Source: Scylla paramamosain
Taxonomy: Eukaryota; Arthropoda; Malacostraca; Decapoda; Portunidae
Assembly (NCBI RefSeq): GCF_035594125.1
Contig: NC_087163.1
Location: 747,501-811,500, forward strand
Length of the DNA stretch: 64,000 nt
Reading direction: 5' to 3'
Positions 1-29,430 of the stretch are shown piece after piece. The first letter of the stretch is position 1, and the number at the start of each line of letters is the position of its first letter. The notes below the pieces were generated by a model. That model ran no database searches. It was given only the letters and a program-made list of their open reading frames with translations, and was not told where the DNA came from. The translations under genes and the position numbers were made by a program.

Positions 1-1138
1 CGTTGTACATCACGACCCGTTTTCCCTCGCCTTCACACAACCAATACATTATCATCTGCATCACTCCTGTCAACGCTTATTTTTTTGTTCATCTCTTCTT
101 GCTGCTGCTGTTCCTCTTCCGTTCTTTCTGCTCCACAACATGCTTCGCTACCATCACCGACACCCATGCCGCCGCTAGCACAGAAAATCTTATTAAACTT
201 GCAACCCGAGCCTCCGATAAGAGACACATGAGGGAGACGCGGGGGAAGTAAAACCACGTTGCTAAAAATAGCATGAGTGAGAAGGGATGATACAATACAT
301 AATTTGTTCGTTGGATAAAAGACTGTGAGCCACCCACGATCCCCACACGACACCCTCATCCATTGTTTTTTTTTTTTTTTTCCATCAGAGATAATGGTTC
401 TCTTATTTCCACCAGAATCCCTGGGTGATCATCTGTGTGATGCTTGCGCTCCCTCTCAATCTGCATGAGGCTGTAGGATCAGAGGAGGATGCCTCGTCTA
501 TCTTACTACATGGTTATATAATTTAGTATGTTAATACTTTTAGCTCAACACATAACGCTTCCTAAAGTCTACATCTCTGGCTCAGACATCGCATGAAATT
601 CCTTCTTCTTGGGTAAACACCAAGAAAATTTCGGAGCATCTACCACGTTGACCTTAGTTCTTTTCGTGCACCTTGCTTCATTCTCGCTTTCCTTCACACC
701 CACACAAGCATCTGCACAGTTCCCTTTCATAAAGAATCACTTTCTGAAGGCCAGCCACACCTATGCACGAACGAGAAATGAGACAGCTCTTGAGGCTTCA
801 ATCTTACGAGTAACGCTCCATAAAAGAATCTGATTCACAGAACAGAAAATAGCTGGATACGTGACTTAGTGTTCTGATTATAACATTATTAATCCCCTCC
901 CTTAACACACACACACACACATACACACGGGGAGCAGGAGGAAGGACCAAACAAGACTCTCTGAGAAGGCTGCACTGAGGCAATCCCAGCAGTGCATCAT
1001 GAGGCGTGGACGGCATCGCCTCGCTCCCCAATATTCATGCCACAAAATATCCGGCGATCATTGAAAACAGTTAATTAAGTGCCAGCGCTAAATTCTGCCA
1101 CGCTGGAATGGAGATGCGGAAATAGGGTGATACTTTGT

Positions 1139-1191
<53 letters not shown>
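1139..1191 (+). repeat. (GA)n microsatellite
   Basis: One AAA interruption. Flanks the dispersed block at 1183-1280. Confidence 0.97.
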
Positions 1192-1280
1192 GTATACGTG
1201 TGTCCTTTGCTGCAGGCCAATCAGATGTGGGCGTCAAGATGCTAGGCTATGGGATGTACCATGCCAGGGGTCCTTCAGCT
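1183..1280 (+). repeat. Dispersed block homologous to candidate exon 62451-62523
   Basis: Shares (GA)n, then GTGTCCTTTGYTGCAGGCCA, then about 70 further bases at roughly three in four identity with the minus-strand block at 62451-62545. In the frame used there, this copy has a TAG stop, so it is not an intact exon. Confidence 0.55.
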
Positions 1281-3510
1281 AGTCTTCTCCACTCATTTCC
1301 GTTCATTGCGTCCTCTTTCGTTTCTCCTATTCTCTGCAGCCACAGTTCAAGTCCATCTATCCATACCTTTAAAACAAACAATGGAAACAACACTGCAGAG
1401 TCTTCACGTGAATCTCTCGTCTTCCGCATTGCTCTTCAATAACAACGGAAACATACTACCAAGGAATTAGCACAGGATTTTTGCACATTACTCACAATAT
1501 AAACCCGTACCTCTCATCCTCCCTCACCCCAGCCAGTCGCCTCTGGCCAACAAGACCACTTCGAGTCTCCGTGGCGGCAATGGGGGAAGGTATTGTCCAG
1601 GAAGCTGCGGAAATAATCCCCGCCACCCGTTGTGCCTTAACTGAGCCCTTCCTCAGTTCCTCCCCGCTCGCTCGCTTCCCGCTGATGACACACTGCCCTG
1701 GAATGGCAGGGGTCCAGAGCGGCTTTGGTAATTATCTGGAGCAGGAAACGGGAAAGGAGGACAGGAGAAAGACACAGATGAAGGAGAGGAGGCAGGAAAT
1801 TGTGAGTGATGAGTGTAATTGTGAGAAGGTGATGAAAGGGACGGCGACGAAGAGACACAGCGGTGGTGGTGGTGGTGTTGATGGCGGCAGCGAAACAGTT
1901 ACAAGAAAGAGAAGGAAAAGAAGCAAAAGGAGAAAGGAAACTCTATAACACTGTGTGAAATATTAAGATGCAATATTAGAATGTCAAGTGCAGAAAAAAA
2001 TAGATTAACTTAATTGTCCGGAAGATATCACGTCTGCTGCCACCTGCCATCTAGTGATGCGGCTAAATAACCTACGTGCAGGTATTGCATATACACATGT
2101 ACCCTCGCAGGCTTCACACCGATCCCTATTTCCGGTTGATTCTGGCAAAAAAAAATTCCCGTCATTTGAGTATTTGGGCCATTTAAATCCCTTTAATTCT
2201 CGTAACCATACAATTACCAGCATTTGATGTAATATAGGAGTTCTCGTACACATCTCCGTCTATAACCGGCAATAGACGGTCAAATTACCTGGCCTTACCT
2301 TGGGATTTCGCTCGACTATGGTCACAGGTACTTCGTTGGTCTGCCCGTCGGTCAGTGCTCGATCGTGTAGACGGGGAAAGTAAACTCTGGAAACTCGCAG
2401 TTCACAGTGGCCCAGTGTCCCTTGGTAAGAAATGTCATCCATCACACGCTCAAAGGCAAGTGAGAGAAAAAGTAGCCGAGGCCACGCTGAGCTGTAGTAA
2501 CGTATGCCTCAAACTTCACCTGCTTTACCACATTAATAATTTAATTTTCTAGGTTAAATAATCTATTTAGTTATTAGTATGTAGAACAACTCCATTTTGG
2601 GAATGAAAATTTTGCATGTGAATTTTTGCTGCTTAAATCTGACCTTATTCAACTAGAGAAGAATTGGCAGCTCTTACTTAATTAGAGAATTGATAGCACT
2701 CAGCCCAATGATCTTATACTAACGCTCACTTTGCAGTGTCTTATACTGTGCTTTACTTATTTCATCGAGGATGTTACAGGTAAAGGGAATCCCGTTATCA
2801 ATTTACATATTAAATACTTGCTTAGCTCACCACTTTCTCCCTCTGTAGTAAATGGTCGTGTATGGAAAACTCCTCACTAATTTCATCACCCAAAGATTTC
2901 CTCGCCATTTCCTGCGAGTGTAAAGACGAGCATTTGTAGCATTTCAAACCAGCCCCATCTTAAAGGACTGTTCGGTGTTCCAGCCACACCCTTCCCTTCC
3001 TTCCCTCCATACCACCCCATCTTCCTCCTCTCCCTTATGTCAGTAACATTATATCGTGATCGTCTTCCGCCCTCCTCTCCCTCGTGATTCCAGACTAAGG
3101 AGCCTTCGTAGCCTTTGTGTAGTGATCGTCATCAAGCCACAACACGGCCCTCCTCATTCTGCCGCAAGACGCTTCTGCTACTCGTGGTTTGTTATGTACC
3201 CAGTCAAACTTTTCATGGCAAGCGTTGAGAAGCATCTCTAAAAATTACCGTCGCAACATTTTTTGTGAGTGTGTTTACTCCTATATTGTTGCGGTGGTGC
3301 ATCACTCTGGAAAATTATTCATATAAAAACTGACGTGCTAAACTTTCTTCATTGTGTTACTGTAGAAATAAGATTTACGTCAGGATATAGCGTTGAGGGA
3401 ACGAAGGGCGGCGGGCGGGTGACGCCAGAAAGCGAAGGAGGAGCGGGGACAGGTGAGTGACAGGAAGGATAGGAAGGGTGAGGGGACGGGTGGGTGAGAT
3501 CTAGTAGCTC

Positions 3511-3512
<2 letters not shown>

Positions 3513-3560
<48 letters not shown>
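3513..3560 (+). repeat. (GA)n microsatellite
   Basis: Pure tract followed by a G-run. Confidence 0.97.
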
Positions 3561-3567
<7 letters not shown>

Positions 3568-4440
3568 AGAGGAGGGAGGGGGAGGTGGCGTTAAGACTAA
3601 ACAAGAAAACTGACTTGACAGAACCACAAACGTACAGTCCCAGCAGGAAACACACGTCCCTGCTCATTACGTAGACACACACCCGCGATTAGTTGCTTAC
3701 AAGGGCGTGATATGCTGCTGCCGCCACCATTGTCTGTTTCTTTAGTTGTAGCAGTCAGCGAGACTTCACTGCGTCAAATTTCGCCGTGCAATATATCCTT
3801 AATTTACATGAGATGCGATCAAATGAGAATCAAGGTGCACTGTGAGAGAAAGACTCAGTGTAATATGACTCAGAGGTGATTATTTAATAGTGCCACAGCG
3901 TAATACGGGAACCACTGGAGAGTACCGCGGTAATGTTATTATCCATATCTCTCACTAACGTGTCTTCTTTCATAACTATTTTTCGAACAGACATTACATA
4001 ACTGAAAAAAAAATAATAATAATAAATCTCTAATTCTACATGTTCACCAGTCACAACGTGGAAAGTTAGCGATCAAATAAACAGACAGGCAATGCTATGA
4101 GCTGCCATTGCCGTTAGCTAAGCAAGAGTCAATGTATGTTAGTACTGTGGAGATCGCGCGCGGGGCAACCAGGAAGCGAGAAGGCAAGGCAAAGCAAGGC
4201 AAGGCAAGGCAAAGAGAAGCAAACAAAACCCTCCCTATACACAAAGCCGCCTCACAAAGCCCCTGCTTCGCCAAATAGCCGGAAAGGTTGAGCGGCCCGA
4301 GTTGCGAGGAAAGGCCAGGAAATGCTGCCAGTGGACTAAGAGTATAAAGGTTTCAGGCCACCGAGTTGGGTTTATTGTATCGAGGCTGTATTGTGTGGTG
4401 GGGTTGGGGTCCGTGTACATAAACACTGTTCGTTCGTATG

Positions 4441-4545
4441 GACTATTATCAAAAGCCACAGAGGTGATTAGTCTGGTTCTCAATAGTGTTTTTCCCACTG
4501 ATGATGCAAAAGCTTTGTTAAAGTACCACTGGGATTATGAGAATT
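4441..4545 (+). repeat. Dispersed repeat family A copy
   Basis: Contains AAAAGCCACAGAGGTGATTA and CCCACTGATGATGCAAAAGC, shared with 23640-23755 (CCCACTGATGATGCAAAATC). Confidence 0.65.
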
Positions 4546-4609
4546 CTAGCAACATACACAAAAGCCAGTTGTAATTACTTGAGATATAACGACGAAATGT
4601 TAAGATTAC

Positions 4610-4646
<37 letters not shown>

Positions 4647-4770
4647 AGTCAGTCAGTCATTTACTCAATCAGTCATCATTTTATTTAGTTATTCAGTCAT
4701 CAATCATTCAGTCAATCAGTTAGCCAATTATCCCGTCATTCAGTTAGCTATACAGGTAGTTAGTCAGTCA
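4610..4770 (+). repeat. (GT)n followed by degenerate (TCAG)n
   Basis: Pure TG to 4645, then a TCAGTCAGTCAGTCA-type array decaying over about 120 bp. Confidence 0.9.
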
Positions 4771-5014
4771 ATTAAGCCATAAGCGCAATAGCTGTAGGGA
4801 ATTTTTCTGATGCACGCTGTAGTGAGGACTGAAGGAAGGTGTGTGGAGGCGAAGCGAGGACAGCACAGCGGGGCGTGGCCACGATAGTGGTGTGACAGTG
4901 TCCACAGGTTAGCACAAAATGGTGTGTCTGATATCTTTCTTTATTCATACTTTCCCGTTGATCTTATATAGTTTTATAGTGACGGGGATTTTGTTGTATG
5001 TGTTATCCAGGACC

Positions 5015-5016
<2 letters not shown>

Positions 5017-5047
<31 letters not shown>
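5017..5047 (+). repeat. (CA)n microsatellite
   Basis: Pure tract of about 15 units. Confidence 0.95.
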
Positions 5048-5048
<1 letters not shown>

Positions 5049-5144
5049 ATGATCCTTCTCATCTTCAGTTTACATTAGTATAGGCCAATAGTCTGGGCGA
5101 ATTTGCATATCAATATATATATGCAGATTTGTAAATAGATAGAT

Positions 5145-5247
5145 AATGAATAAATAAATAGCATTTATATGAGGCAGATAGGTAGATAGATATATTGATA
5201 GATAGATAGATAGATAGATAAATAGATAGGTAGATAGATAGATACTC

Positions 5248-5314
<67 letters not shown>
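5145..5314 (+). repeat. Compound (GATA)n-(GA)n
   Basis: Interrupted TAGA units to 5242, then pure GA from 5252. Confidence 0.95.
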
Positions 5315-5317
<3 letters not shown>

Positions 5318-6584
5318 ATACTTAGTTTCCTATAGGCCGAAAGGAGGGTTGGCCTGAGAATTGGCAACGTGCAGGGGCAGGTTCAGAGGGGGCGGGACCT
5401 CCTGCCCTCCCGCAAGCAGCTCTTTGTTTCGCCTCTCGATTGGGTAAGTTTGTGAAAGAATGCAAGTTGTGTTAAAACAATGACCGTACTGACTCGCTAT
5501 AGTTTTACATGCGGCTGAAGGATATTGTTACTGAGGACACTCGGGTCCATGTCTGCAAAATTCAGTTTCTATCGGTTCCCATTAATAGGCCAACTGATTC
5601 TCTATTCTTTGTTTTGTATAACTGAAAAATCCCATCGGATCTGTCTCCGCCCTGCTAGCTGCCTTTATCTCGTAGTTTTACTTAGCTGTTCTCGTTGACT
5701 TCTTCAATTAACCCCTTATGTCCTCTTGTCCTGTCTTTAGTCTCTTATGCATACTTATTTTCAGTCCTATATGATAATTTTTCTCATCTTATTGCTCTAC
5801 GTGGAGTATTCTGTATCTGCCTCGCGTGCAATTTATTGACGAAATATTCATGCAACTCACCAGTCTTAATCTCTCCTAATCCTCTCCTTTCACTCTCTCC
5901 ATAATTCCTACACCATTCATTCTCCACCCAAATCTCACCTCGCCCACCTTGGCCTGACCCTGGCTCACTCATTGCACCTTCACATCTTACCTCATCTTCT
6001 CACCGAGGCCTGATTTCCTCACTACACCTCCCTATCTGTGTCTAAGTTTATCTAAGGGAGTAATAAACGTATATCAGCCAGATTTTGAGGAAGTGCCCCG
6101 AAATAACTCACTAGATTTTTTAGTGGATTTGTATTTGTGTGCTCATCTAGGATTTTATTTATTTATCCTCAAGATTTCACTCGTGGTAAAAGTCTATAGA
6201 GAATGTTTACCATATTTCATGAATTTATTTGTGTTTTTTATATATAATAACAAAACTAGCATGACAGAGACATGTCGGAAAGCTGCAGTATGTCTATGAT
6301 AGGCGTCACAACACAGTAGCCTTGGGTACAGGACAGGTGATCTGTCTATAGTATCATGTCTTCCAACTCAGACAAATGCATTATATTTGAAAAAGAAAAA
6401 AAAAAGGATAGTATCATGAAAATAAATGATCCAAAAATATACAATGAAAACTTATCTATATTCCTAACACCTGCTTCGAATGCAATGACGCAAACAGAAA
6501 AGCTCCATGATTTCATTTGAGCACTGGTGCACCTGACTGGAAACCAAAGTGAACAGAGAAGAGGTGCAGTGAGTGATGATGGTG

Positions 6585-6890
6585 GTGGTGCCGGGCAGCA
6601 AGGGGTGATGCCGGGCACCAGGGGGTGGTGCCGGGCAGCAAGGAGTGATGCAGGGCAGCAGGGGGTGGTGCCAGGCAGCAGGGGATGGTGCCGGCAGCTG
6701 GTGGTGCTGTTGGGCAGCTGATGGTAGTGTTGGGCAGCTGATGGTGGTGTTGGGCTGCAGGTAGTGGAATTAGGCAGCAGGTGATGATGTTAGACAACGG
6801 GCAGGTAGGTGCACCAACATAGCAGTGGTAGTATTAGGCAGCAGGCAGGTAGGTGCACCAGCACAGTAGTGGTGGTGTTAGGCAGCAGGC
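6585..6890 (+). repeat. GTG/GCAGC minisatellite
   Basis: Irregular units of about 21 bp around GGGCAGCAGGGGGTGGTGCC decay into GGGCAGCTGATGGTGGTGTT and then GGCAGCAGGCAGGTAGGTGC units. Confidence 0.85.
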
Positions 6891-7834
6891 AGGTAGGTGC
6901 ACCAGTACAGCAGGTTTATACAGAGGAAGATCAATGGGAACAACACCCTGGATGCCTCATCAATGTATGACACTGAATTTATTTTGTGCCTCGTGTAGCA
7001 CCTCTTGTCATGTGGTGGATGCTTCAAGCCTCCCCTCCTCTCCTGGAAATCAGAACATGTGTTAAAAAAAAGGGCAAACCTTGGGATCCTGTAAAGGGTA
7101 ATGAAAGTGAGGCTTTCAGTAGAAGTGGGAGTGAAAGTGAGGCTTTTAGTAGAAGTGGGAGTACAGAAATATTATGTATCAGAAACTAGCAAAGCAGACC
7201 TTTTGTCTTTTACTCCATCTAGCGTCCTGAATCTAATCAATGCAGTCAGTCTCATTCCTATTATGTTCACACCTCTCATCTTTATTGTCAATGGGTATTC
7301 AACAATGGCAGCGACCAAGGTGTTGGTTTCCAGTCACCAGGGTGCTTTGACAGTGGTTTTTTTCCTTCTCCTGGACAACTTCAGCATGTCTACTCTTCAT
7401 TAAGCAAAAGAAAAGAACATGGGCAAACATATGAAATGGGTCTAGTGGTCCATTTCTACTGCTGTTGTCCTTACAAATGGCAGTTCCAGTGGCACACCTA
7501 TTCTAAATATGAACATAGTCTGGCAATTAGTCATAAGGACATCTATGTACAAAGATATTGACTGTATAAAGTGATCTGAATGGAGATCAGAGTTAACTAT
7601 CAGATAAGAACACGTGAAGAACGTTTATTTATTTATTTATCTAGTTTAACCCTTATTATAGCTTTCACCAATACTCTTAGCCTTATTTTTTCCATATACA
7701 GTTAAGTCAACTGATGCCTGTAGTTCATGGGGCTTTACTGTAAAGGTTAAACATCACAGACTATTATGAGAAGGTGGTTGGGCGAAGGATATCAAGTGTT
7801 TAATATTCTGTCGGTAACACATCGGACCTCAGGT

Positions 7835-7835
<1 letters not shown>

Positions 7836-7918
<83 letters not shown>
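7836..7918 (+). repeat. (CT)n abutting receptor exon 10 donor
   Basis: In receptor sense the donor GTAGGAGAGAG passes without a break into this (GA)n tract. Confidence 0.97.
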
Positions 7919-7921
<3 letters not shown>

Positions 7922-7922
7922 C

Positions 7923-23056
<15,134 letters not shown>

Positions 23057-23066
23057 GACGGCAACC

Positions 23067-23069
<3 letters not shown>

Positions 23070-23148
<79 letters not shown>
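23070..23148 (+). repeat. (GA)n just upstream of the receptor start codon
   Basis: In receptor sense this is (CT)n leading into CTCTCTCCAG and then the ATG, so it may be the pyrimidine tract of a 5'UTR intron. Confidence 0.96.
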
Positions 23149-23152
<4 letters not shown>

Positions 23153-23635
23153 GTAGGATAATACTGATTTTACATTGTTTCTAAATCTAATGATGATAAA
23201 TAAATAAATAAATAAGAAAAATATAAATCCTGACTACTAGTTTTGGTTTTATGGGAGCTAACCGACGCCATTGCGCACCACAGCCTCTAAAAAACAAGAT
23301 TCCATAAACTATTAAACAGCATGAAAAAATTGACTACTTATGACTTAAATTAATGATTCTGTTAAGAGATTATGTCTGTTGAGAAGCTCCGTTTTTTCAG
23401 TCATATTGTTAAATGCCCCCTTAAAAAAGGCATCATTGGTCGTACGTCTGTGAGTCAGGAGTGAGTTGTGAGGACGAACACTGCTGCATAATGTGCCTGT
23501 GTTGCCGCCCCACTGTTGTAAGTACATGCGAGTCTATCAGAATGCTGAGCGGAAGGAAGAACAGAAGAGAGTGCTAGAGAAGGGAGAGACCGTTCTAATA
23601 ATGGCAGGGAGAAGGGAGAGAAATGATACCCCCGG

Positions 23636-23760
23636 ATGCGTATTCTTAAACACTCATGCGGTCTCTCCTCAAAGGTCACAAATTATAATTAGTCGGGTTA
23701 TCATAAGCGTTTCTCCCACTGATGATGCAAAATCCTTGTTAAATTATGGCAAGAATCCAA
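23636..23760 (+). repeat. Dispersed repeat family A copy
   Basis: Has the family text CTCAAAGGTCACAAATTATA, AGTCGGGTTATCATAAGCGT and TTCTCCCACTGATGATGCAA. Confidence 0.65.
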
Positions 23761-24579
23761 ACAATTTATTACAGTCGCCTCAATGTTAAAAGGCGACCAT
23801 AGCAGGTAACAGGCTAACGGAAGCAGCTGAAAGATTGTTGTATCAGCTGGTGTGGTGAAGGGGCTTGTGGTGACCGACCGATTTTGTGATGAGTTTGTAT
23901 TTGATGCTATTGAAATTAATATTGTGCTTGACAGTTAATATTTTCACTGATATTTGGTATATTTCTCCCTTGTAACAAAGCACCGAGTCATTTTTTTTTT
24001 TTTCCTCCCGCCACTTTTAAGCATTGTACCGGCTAGAAATGGAAAATTTATTCTTCTAATTCTTCTAATTTTGGATAATCTTTTTTCAGTTTTAATAATG
24101 GGCTTTTTTACTTTTCGTTGTTATGCCGCTTGTTTCCCTTGACCAGAGCTCGTCTTAAAAAAAATTGAACTTCAATTTAACATTTCGCTCTTTTAAGACG
24201 TATTCATGAGGGTACTTTTCTACTTCTCTCTTTTCAAACTGTGAGTGAGTCATTGACCTAATAATGGTTCATGACTTGTATGAGTTTGATTGGACATGAT
24301 TTCAGTCGATCCATGGGAGAAGGAGAAGGAAGAGTACGATGACGAAGAAGAAGAAAAGAAAGTACCGGTAGAGAAGATATAAAGAAAATGTAGATAGAAA
24401 GAACAAGAAAATTGCAAAAAGAACAAGAACAAAAGAACGAAAACAAAAATAACAATAGCAAGAAGAACAAGATGACAGGACTACCTAGAAAGAAAGAATA
24501 CTGCAGGTCTTCACTGGGAGCGGGTGTCTGTGTCGGGTGAAAAATGCACTTGTACTTATGTGTTACCTGACCAGCAGTG

Positions 24580-24614
<35 letters not shown>

Positions 24615-24643
24615 CTACAGGGTGAGGCTAAGGACTGGTATAT

Positions 24644-24935
<292 letters not shown>

Positions 24936-25434
24936 CTGCGGGTATAAAGGAAGAGTCTGTGAGGAGGGAGAGAGAAGGAAGGAGGGGGAGAGGGAGAAAA
25001 GGAGGGAAAGGAGACGTAAGGGGGAAGGGAAGGGAAGGGAAGGAAGCACGAAAGAAGGAGAATGAAAGGGTGGAAAAAGAGAAAAGAAAGGGAAGGAAGG
25101 AAAGGAAAAAGAATATGGTGAATACACGAGAATGAATAACAGTGGAAAGGGAAACAGTCGAAGAGAAAGAAGGAGAAGGAAACCAAAAAGAGGATAGCGA
25201 AGGGAAGGAAGAGGATGTAGAAAGGAGAAAAGGGAGAAAAATAAGTAAAGAGGAGACTTCGAGGACAGCGAAGGAAAGGGAAGAGGATATAGAGGGTAAG
25301 GAAGAGGAGAAAGTAGAGAAGAGCAAGGGAGGGACGGAGGAGATAAAAAGAGGAGAAAAATAAGGAGAGGACAGGATTGCGAAGCGTGACCGAGCAGATG
25401 TGGTTAGTATCAGAGGAAAAGAGGGAAGTAATAC

Positions 25435-25524
25435 CTCCTCCTCCTCCTCCACCTCCTCCTCCTCCTCCTCCTGTCCAGCCTCCCCACACCAGTCAGTGCT
25501 TTTGCGAGGTTTTGAGTTTATAAA

Positions 25525-25569
<45 letters not shown>

Positions 25570-25641
25570 ACCGGACACCATCATGACCTTATTTCTTGGG
25601 AAAGTGCACTCTTACTGTTCTTATTTGATTAGAAACACTAC

Positions 25642-25724
<83 letters not shown>

Positions 25725-25805
25725 CACCCAAGCTTTTTTACACTCGCCATATTCCTCCTCCTCCTCCTCCTCCTCCTCCTCCTCCTCCTCCTCCTCCTCC
25801 TCCTG
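25435..25805 (+). repeat. Cluster of (CTC)n, (GT)n, (CT)n and (CCT)n
   Basis: CTC 25435-25470, GT 25527-25566, CT 25644-25720, CCT 25753-25804. Confidence 0.95.
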
Positions 25806-26035
25806 GGGTAAACAAGAGAAGCAGGAGCCACCGCCAACAATACATGAATACTCGTAAAGAAAGATTTGCCTTGTCTTATCGTCCCACTGTCTGTCTCAGC
25901 AGGAAGTGTTGTTCATATGAAAGAGCGTAACGTTACGACGGCAAATAAACTTCACGATGCTGGCAACTATGAACGACACTTAGGAATACGAAGAAAGAAA
26001 CATTTTGTCTGCCGTGGGAGTGTTGTCATTAGACC

Positions 26036-26165
26036 TGTATTCTGAAACGCTTTGTTCTCTCACCAAGACCATTTTCGAAGGCCACAGAGACGATAGGTCG
26101 AGTTCTCAAGAGTGCTTCTCATGTTAATAATGTAGAAATCTCGTTAAGCTGTCACCACAATCGTA
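26036..26165 (+). repeat. Dispersed repeat family A copy
   Basis: Starts TATTCTGAAACGCTTTGTTC and contains AAGGCCACAGAGACGATAGG then GAGTTCTCAAGAGTGCTTCT. Confidence 0.6.
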
Positions 26166-26493
26166 AAAACACCGTTAAAGACCCGTGTAACTTCAACTAA
26201 TACATAGAGCCTTTTAAAAGTCGTCGAGGTGATGCGCAAAAGTGATTCATAATATGGTTCTTAATGTTGCGCGGCGTCCCGTCTACTCAGCGGCGCGTCA
26301 CGGGAGCCTCGCCGACAACGCCTTGCACTTCCACCTGGCAAAGTTGGTGCGTTGACTTCCTGTAGATGTCACTCCCACCTGGCAGAGTGAGGCGAGAGTT
26401 AGCATCCACCCTGCTTTGTCCATCACTGCCGATGATTATGGTAGTGGTGGTGATTATGATGATGATGTTATGTAATGTTATTTTCTATTTATT

Positions 26494-26498
26494 TATCC

Positions 26499-26533
<35 letters not shown>

Positions 26534-26826
26534 TGTTGTTGCTGGTGCTGTTATGTACGGTATTATTATCATTTAGTTCTTTATCTATTTATTTACATGC
26601 TATTGTTGTTGTTTATATTATTGTTGTGCTTTGAGGGCCTTTATCTCTGCTCTCACTGCCCTCTTCCTTGTATGAATGTCAGTTTGGTATACGTATATTG
26701 GTACACATGTATTAGATCAGTTATCATCACCACCACCACCACCAACCATCGCCATACGTAAACCAACACCTTCACCGGTCATAGTTATCCGTATGTCATC
26801 GGCAACCCTTACACACACACACACAC

Positions 26827-26874
<48 letters not shown>
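26494..26874 (+). repeat. (GTT)n and (CA)n tracts
   Basis: GTT about 26500-26540, CAC units near 26729-26745, CA 26812-26874. Confidence 0.93.
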
Positions 26875-26877
<3 letters not shown>

Positions 26878-27944
26878 GCCTGCACATCCTCATCTTCATC
26901 TCAATATAAAACACCGTCACAGCTTCACGCAGGTCTATCAAGCGCCGCGGAGTTTCCAGGACTGTGGGAGACAGACTTCTTTATATAACGCTGTTCTCTT
27001 CTTTCTCTTTTTATTGCATGTCGTTCCTAGCCTCGTTGTCTTTCACGTATTTTCTTGTACTTTTCGTTGTGATATTCGGTGCTCAATTATTGTTCCGGCG
27101 CATTAGACAGTGAATGAGTAAACCAGCCGTCTGTCATGAAAGTTGAAATAAGCTTGAAAAAATTTCGCATCTTTCCGCAAATACTGATGGACAGAAGAGG
27201 TTGTCCTTCCGTTACTTGAATTGTCCATCTTTCATTTGTTCTGTCCACGTCCACTTCCTCTCCCGGTTGTAGCAAAGTTGTTTCCCACTCACCAGCTCTC
27301 TGAAATGCCTTACACACTCCTCTGATGAGTAATTCTACTTATCATCGCACTCCATGAAAGATAACACACCCTTACATGTCTCTATTGTTTCTCCACAGCT
27401 CAACTCTAGCAAGATGGATAATAAACAAAAAGAGAGAGAAAACAAGGGTTGATTTAAGAGGAAAGAAGCACATCAGCCCTGGGAGTGTTTCAAGTCCTTA
27501 ATTGGTTGAGTCGAGTGTCATTCCATAAACTGCAGCTGCTACTCTTAATTTTTGCCCGTCTCTGATAAGTCATCTTGGGCTTAGTGCAGAGGCTAACTTT
27601 GTGGGACTCCTACAGTGTTCAGTGGCATGACTGTTTGATAGAAATCTCCGTCATTTGCTCTTATATCTTTTAAAATTTATTCCTCGCCCAGTGCATTAAA
27701 TTTTCAAGTCTTTCATCTCCTCTTACATCTTTAACAGTTTCTGATGGCTTCAAATTATTCGTCGCCTTTACCGTATTTTGGCAACTCTTTCATCTGCTCT
27801 TACCTCCTTAGATTATTTTTACGCAGCTATGAATTGTTATTTCATTACCATTCTTTGTCTTAATTTTTCACTCCTGTGTCACTTGAGTTCATTTATAATT
27901 AGTGTATCTCAGTTTAGTTTTCCTTGCGTCACGTCATTCTATGC

Positions 27945-27945
<1 letters not shown>

Positions 27946-28018
<73 letters not shown>
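27946..28018 (+). repeat. (CA)n microsatellite
   Basis: Pure tract of about 36 units. Confidence 0.97.
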
Positions 28019-28019
<1 letters not shown>

Positions 28020-28896
28020 TTCATTGGTCCTTCAGTCAGTCAATCACAGCCTGCGCCTCCTCACCTTCCCGCACTACACACGCCTTCACGACAGCAGGAT
28101 CAAATCGCCCTCCTGGAGCAGATTGCCTTCTTTGTGGAATCATTCTCCTAACATTTCCTTTTCTTCAAGCACTCGTTTTTTATTTCTTTGTTTACTGTTT
28201 ATTAGGTTAAGTCTTGGGTGATGGGATGCAATAGAGGCATGAGAGGCTGCCTTATCTTTCGTGGATTGAAATAAGTAGGATGATGAAAGAGAAGAAAGGA
28301 AGGGAATAAGAAAGAAAAGATAATATATCATGTAAAAAAATGTAAGCGAAGAAAAAAAATAGATAAAGGAAAGAACAAATTAAAATAGAAAGGGAAGAAT
28401 TATAGAGGAAAAAGAAAGGAAATTAAAAAAAAATAAGTGGGTGTAGAATAATTAGTAGGAGGAGTGTCAGGCATTCTAGAGAGTGGTAGTAAGCGGAAGC
28501 CATCTTTGCTACAGCTGAAGTGGACGTGGCCAGAACAGATGATAGACGTATGTACACTAAAGACAAAGGAATGATAACCTCGTGGGGAGAAAGAAAGACG
28601 AGGCAGAGTCAGCGAGAACCGGGAAGCGAGAGGACATGGAAAGCTATGCCTGAGTTACATAAAATAGAAATGAGCATATAGCTTTTTGTCCTGCAGTTCA
28701 GTTATGATGATGATGAGTGATGGTGGTGGTGGTGGTGTTGGTGGTGGTGGTGATGGTGATTGTTTTCGTCGCCCACCCTATGGAAGTTTAAAAGGCGAAG
28801 ACTGGCTAGTTAATTTAATAAATGGGTCACAACAACGTGGTCTTACGGCGCCACTTTGAAGGGAAGACTGTGTTAATTTGACTAGATTATGTTTAT

Positions 28897-28899
<3 letters not shown>

Positions 28900-28964
<65 letters not shown>

Positions 28965-29150
28965 GTATTTAATCTCACACCACTCCCCCGAGAGAGGCGC
29001 CCACTCACCCACTCTTCTCTTCCTCTCTGTCTCGGCTCTCGCTTTATCTTGTGTTTCACGTCTTTGTCTTCCAATTTTCTCTTTTACACATCGCACCGAG
29101 AGTCTGTCTCATCGTTTCCTGATTCACTTAATCTTCCTGATAGCGAGTAG

Positions 29151-29209
<59 letters not shown>

Positions 29210-29430
29210 ATAGAAATAGCAGTAGCAATAGTAGTAGTAGTAATAGTAGTAGTAGTAATAGTAGTAACAATAGTAGTAGTAGTAGTAGTAGTAGTAGTAA
29301 ACAGTACACACAAGAAATTTACAACCTCTCAGAAAAACTAAGAATGGACAGTCTTACCATTCGTACCTAATGTTACAGATAGTAGCTCCTGGTGGTGGTG
29401 GTGGTGGTGGTGGTGGTGGTGGTGGTAGTG
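28900..29430 (+). repeat. Cluster of (CT)n, (GT)n, (AGT)n and (GGT)n
   Basis: CT 28900-28961, GT 29154-29204, AGT/AAT 29205-29300, GGT 29390-29427. Confidence 0.95.

Larger units (their letters stand above)
1..7835. other. Gene-free stretch
   Basis: Apart from the repeats listed separately, no exon with credible coding text and splice sites was found on either strand. The TM4 exon of the GABA receptor was looked for on the minus strand and not seen. The short AAGGCAAGGC pentamer array at 4180-4212 is the only other structured element. Confidence 0.6.

Noticed and set aside
6513..6797. Minus-strand His/Pro-rich frame as a receptor loop exon
   Set aside because: It translates the 21-bp GTG minisatellite; no usable splice sites at its edges.
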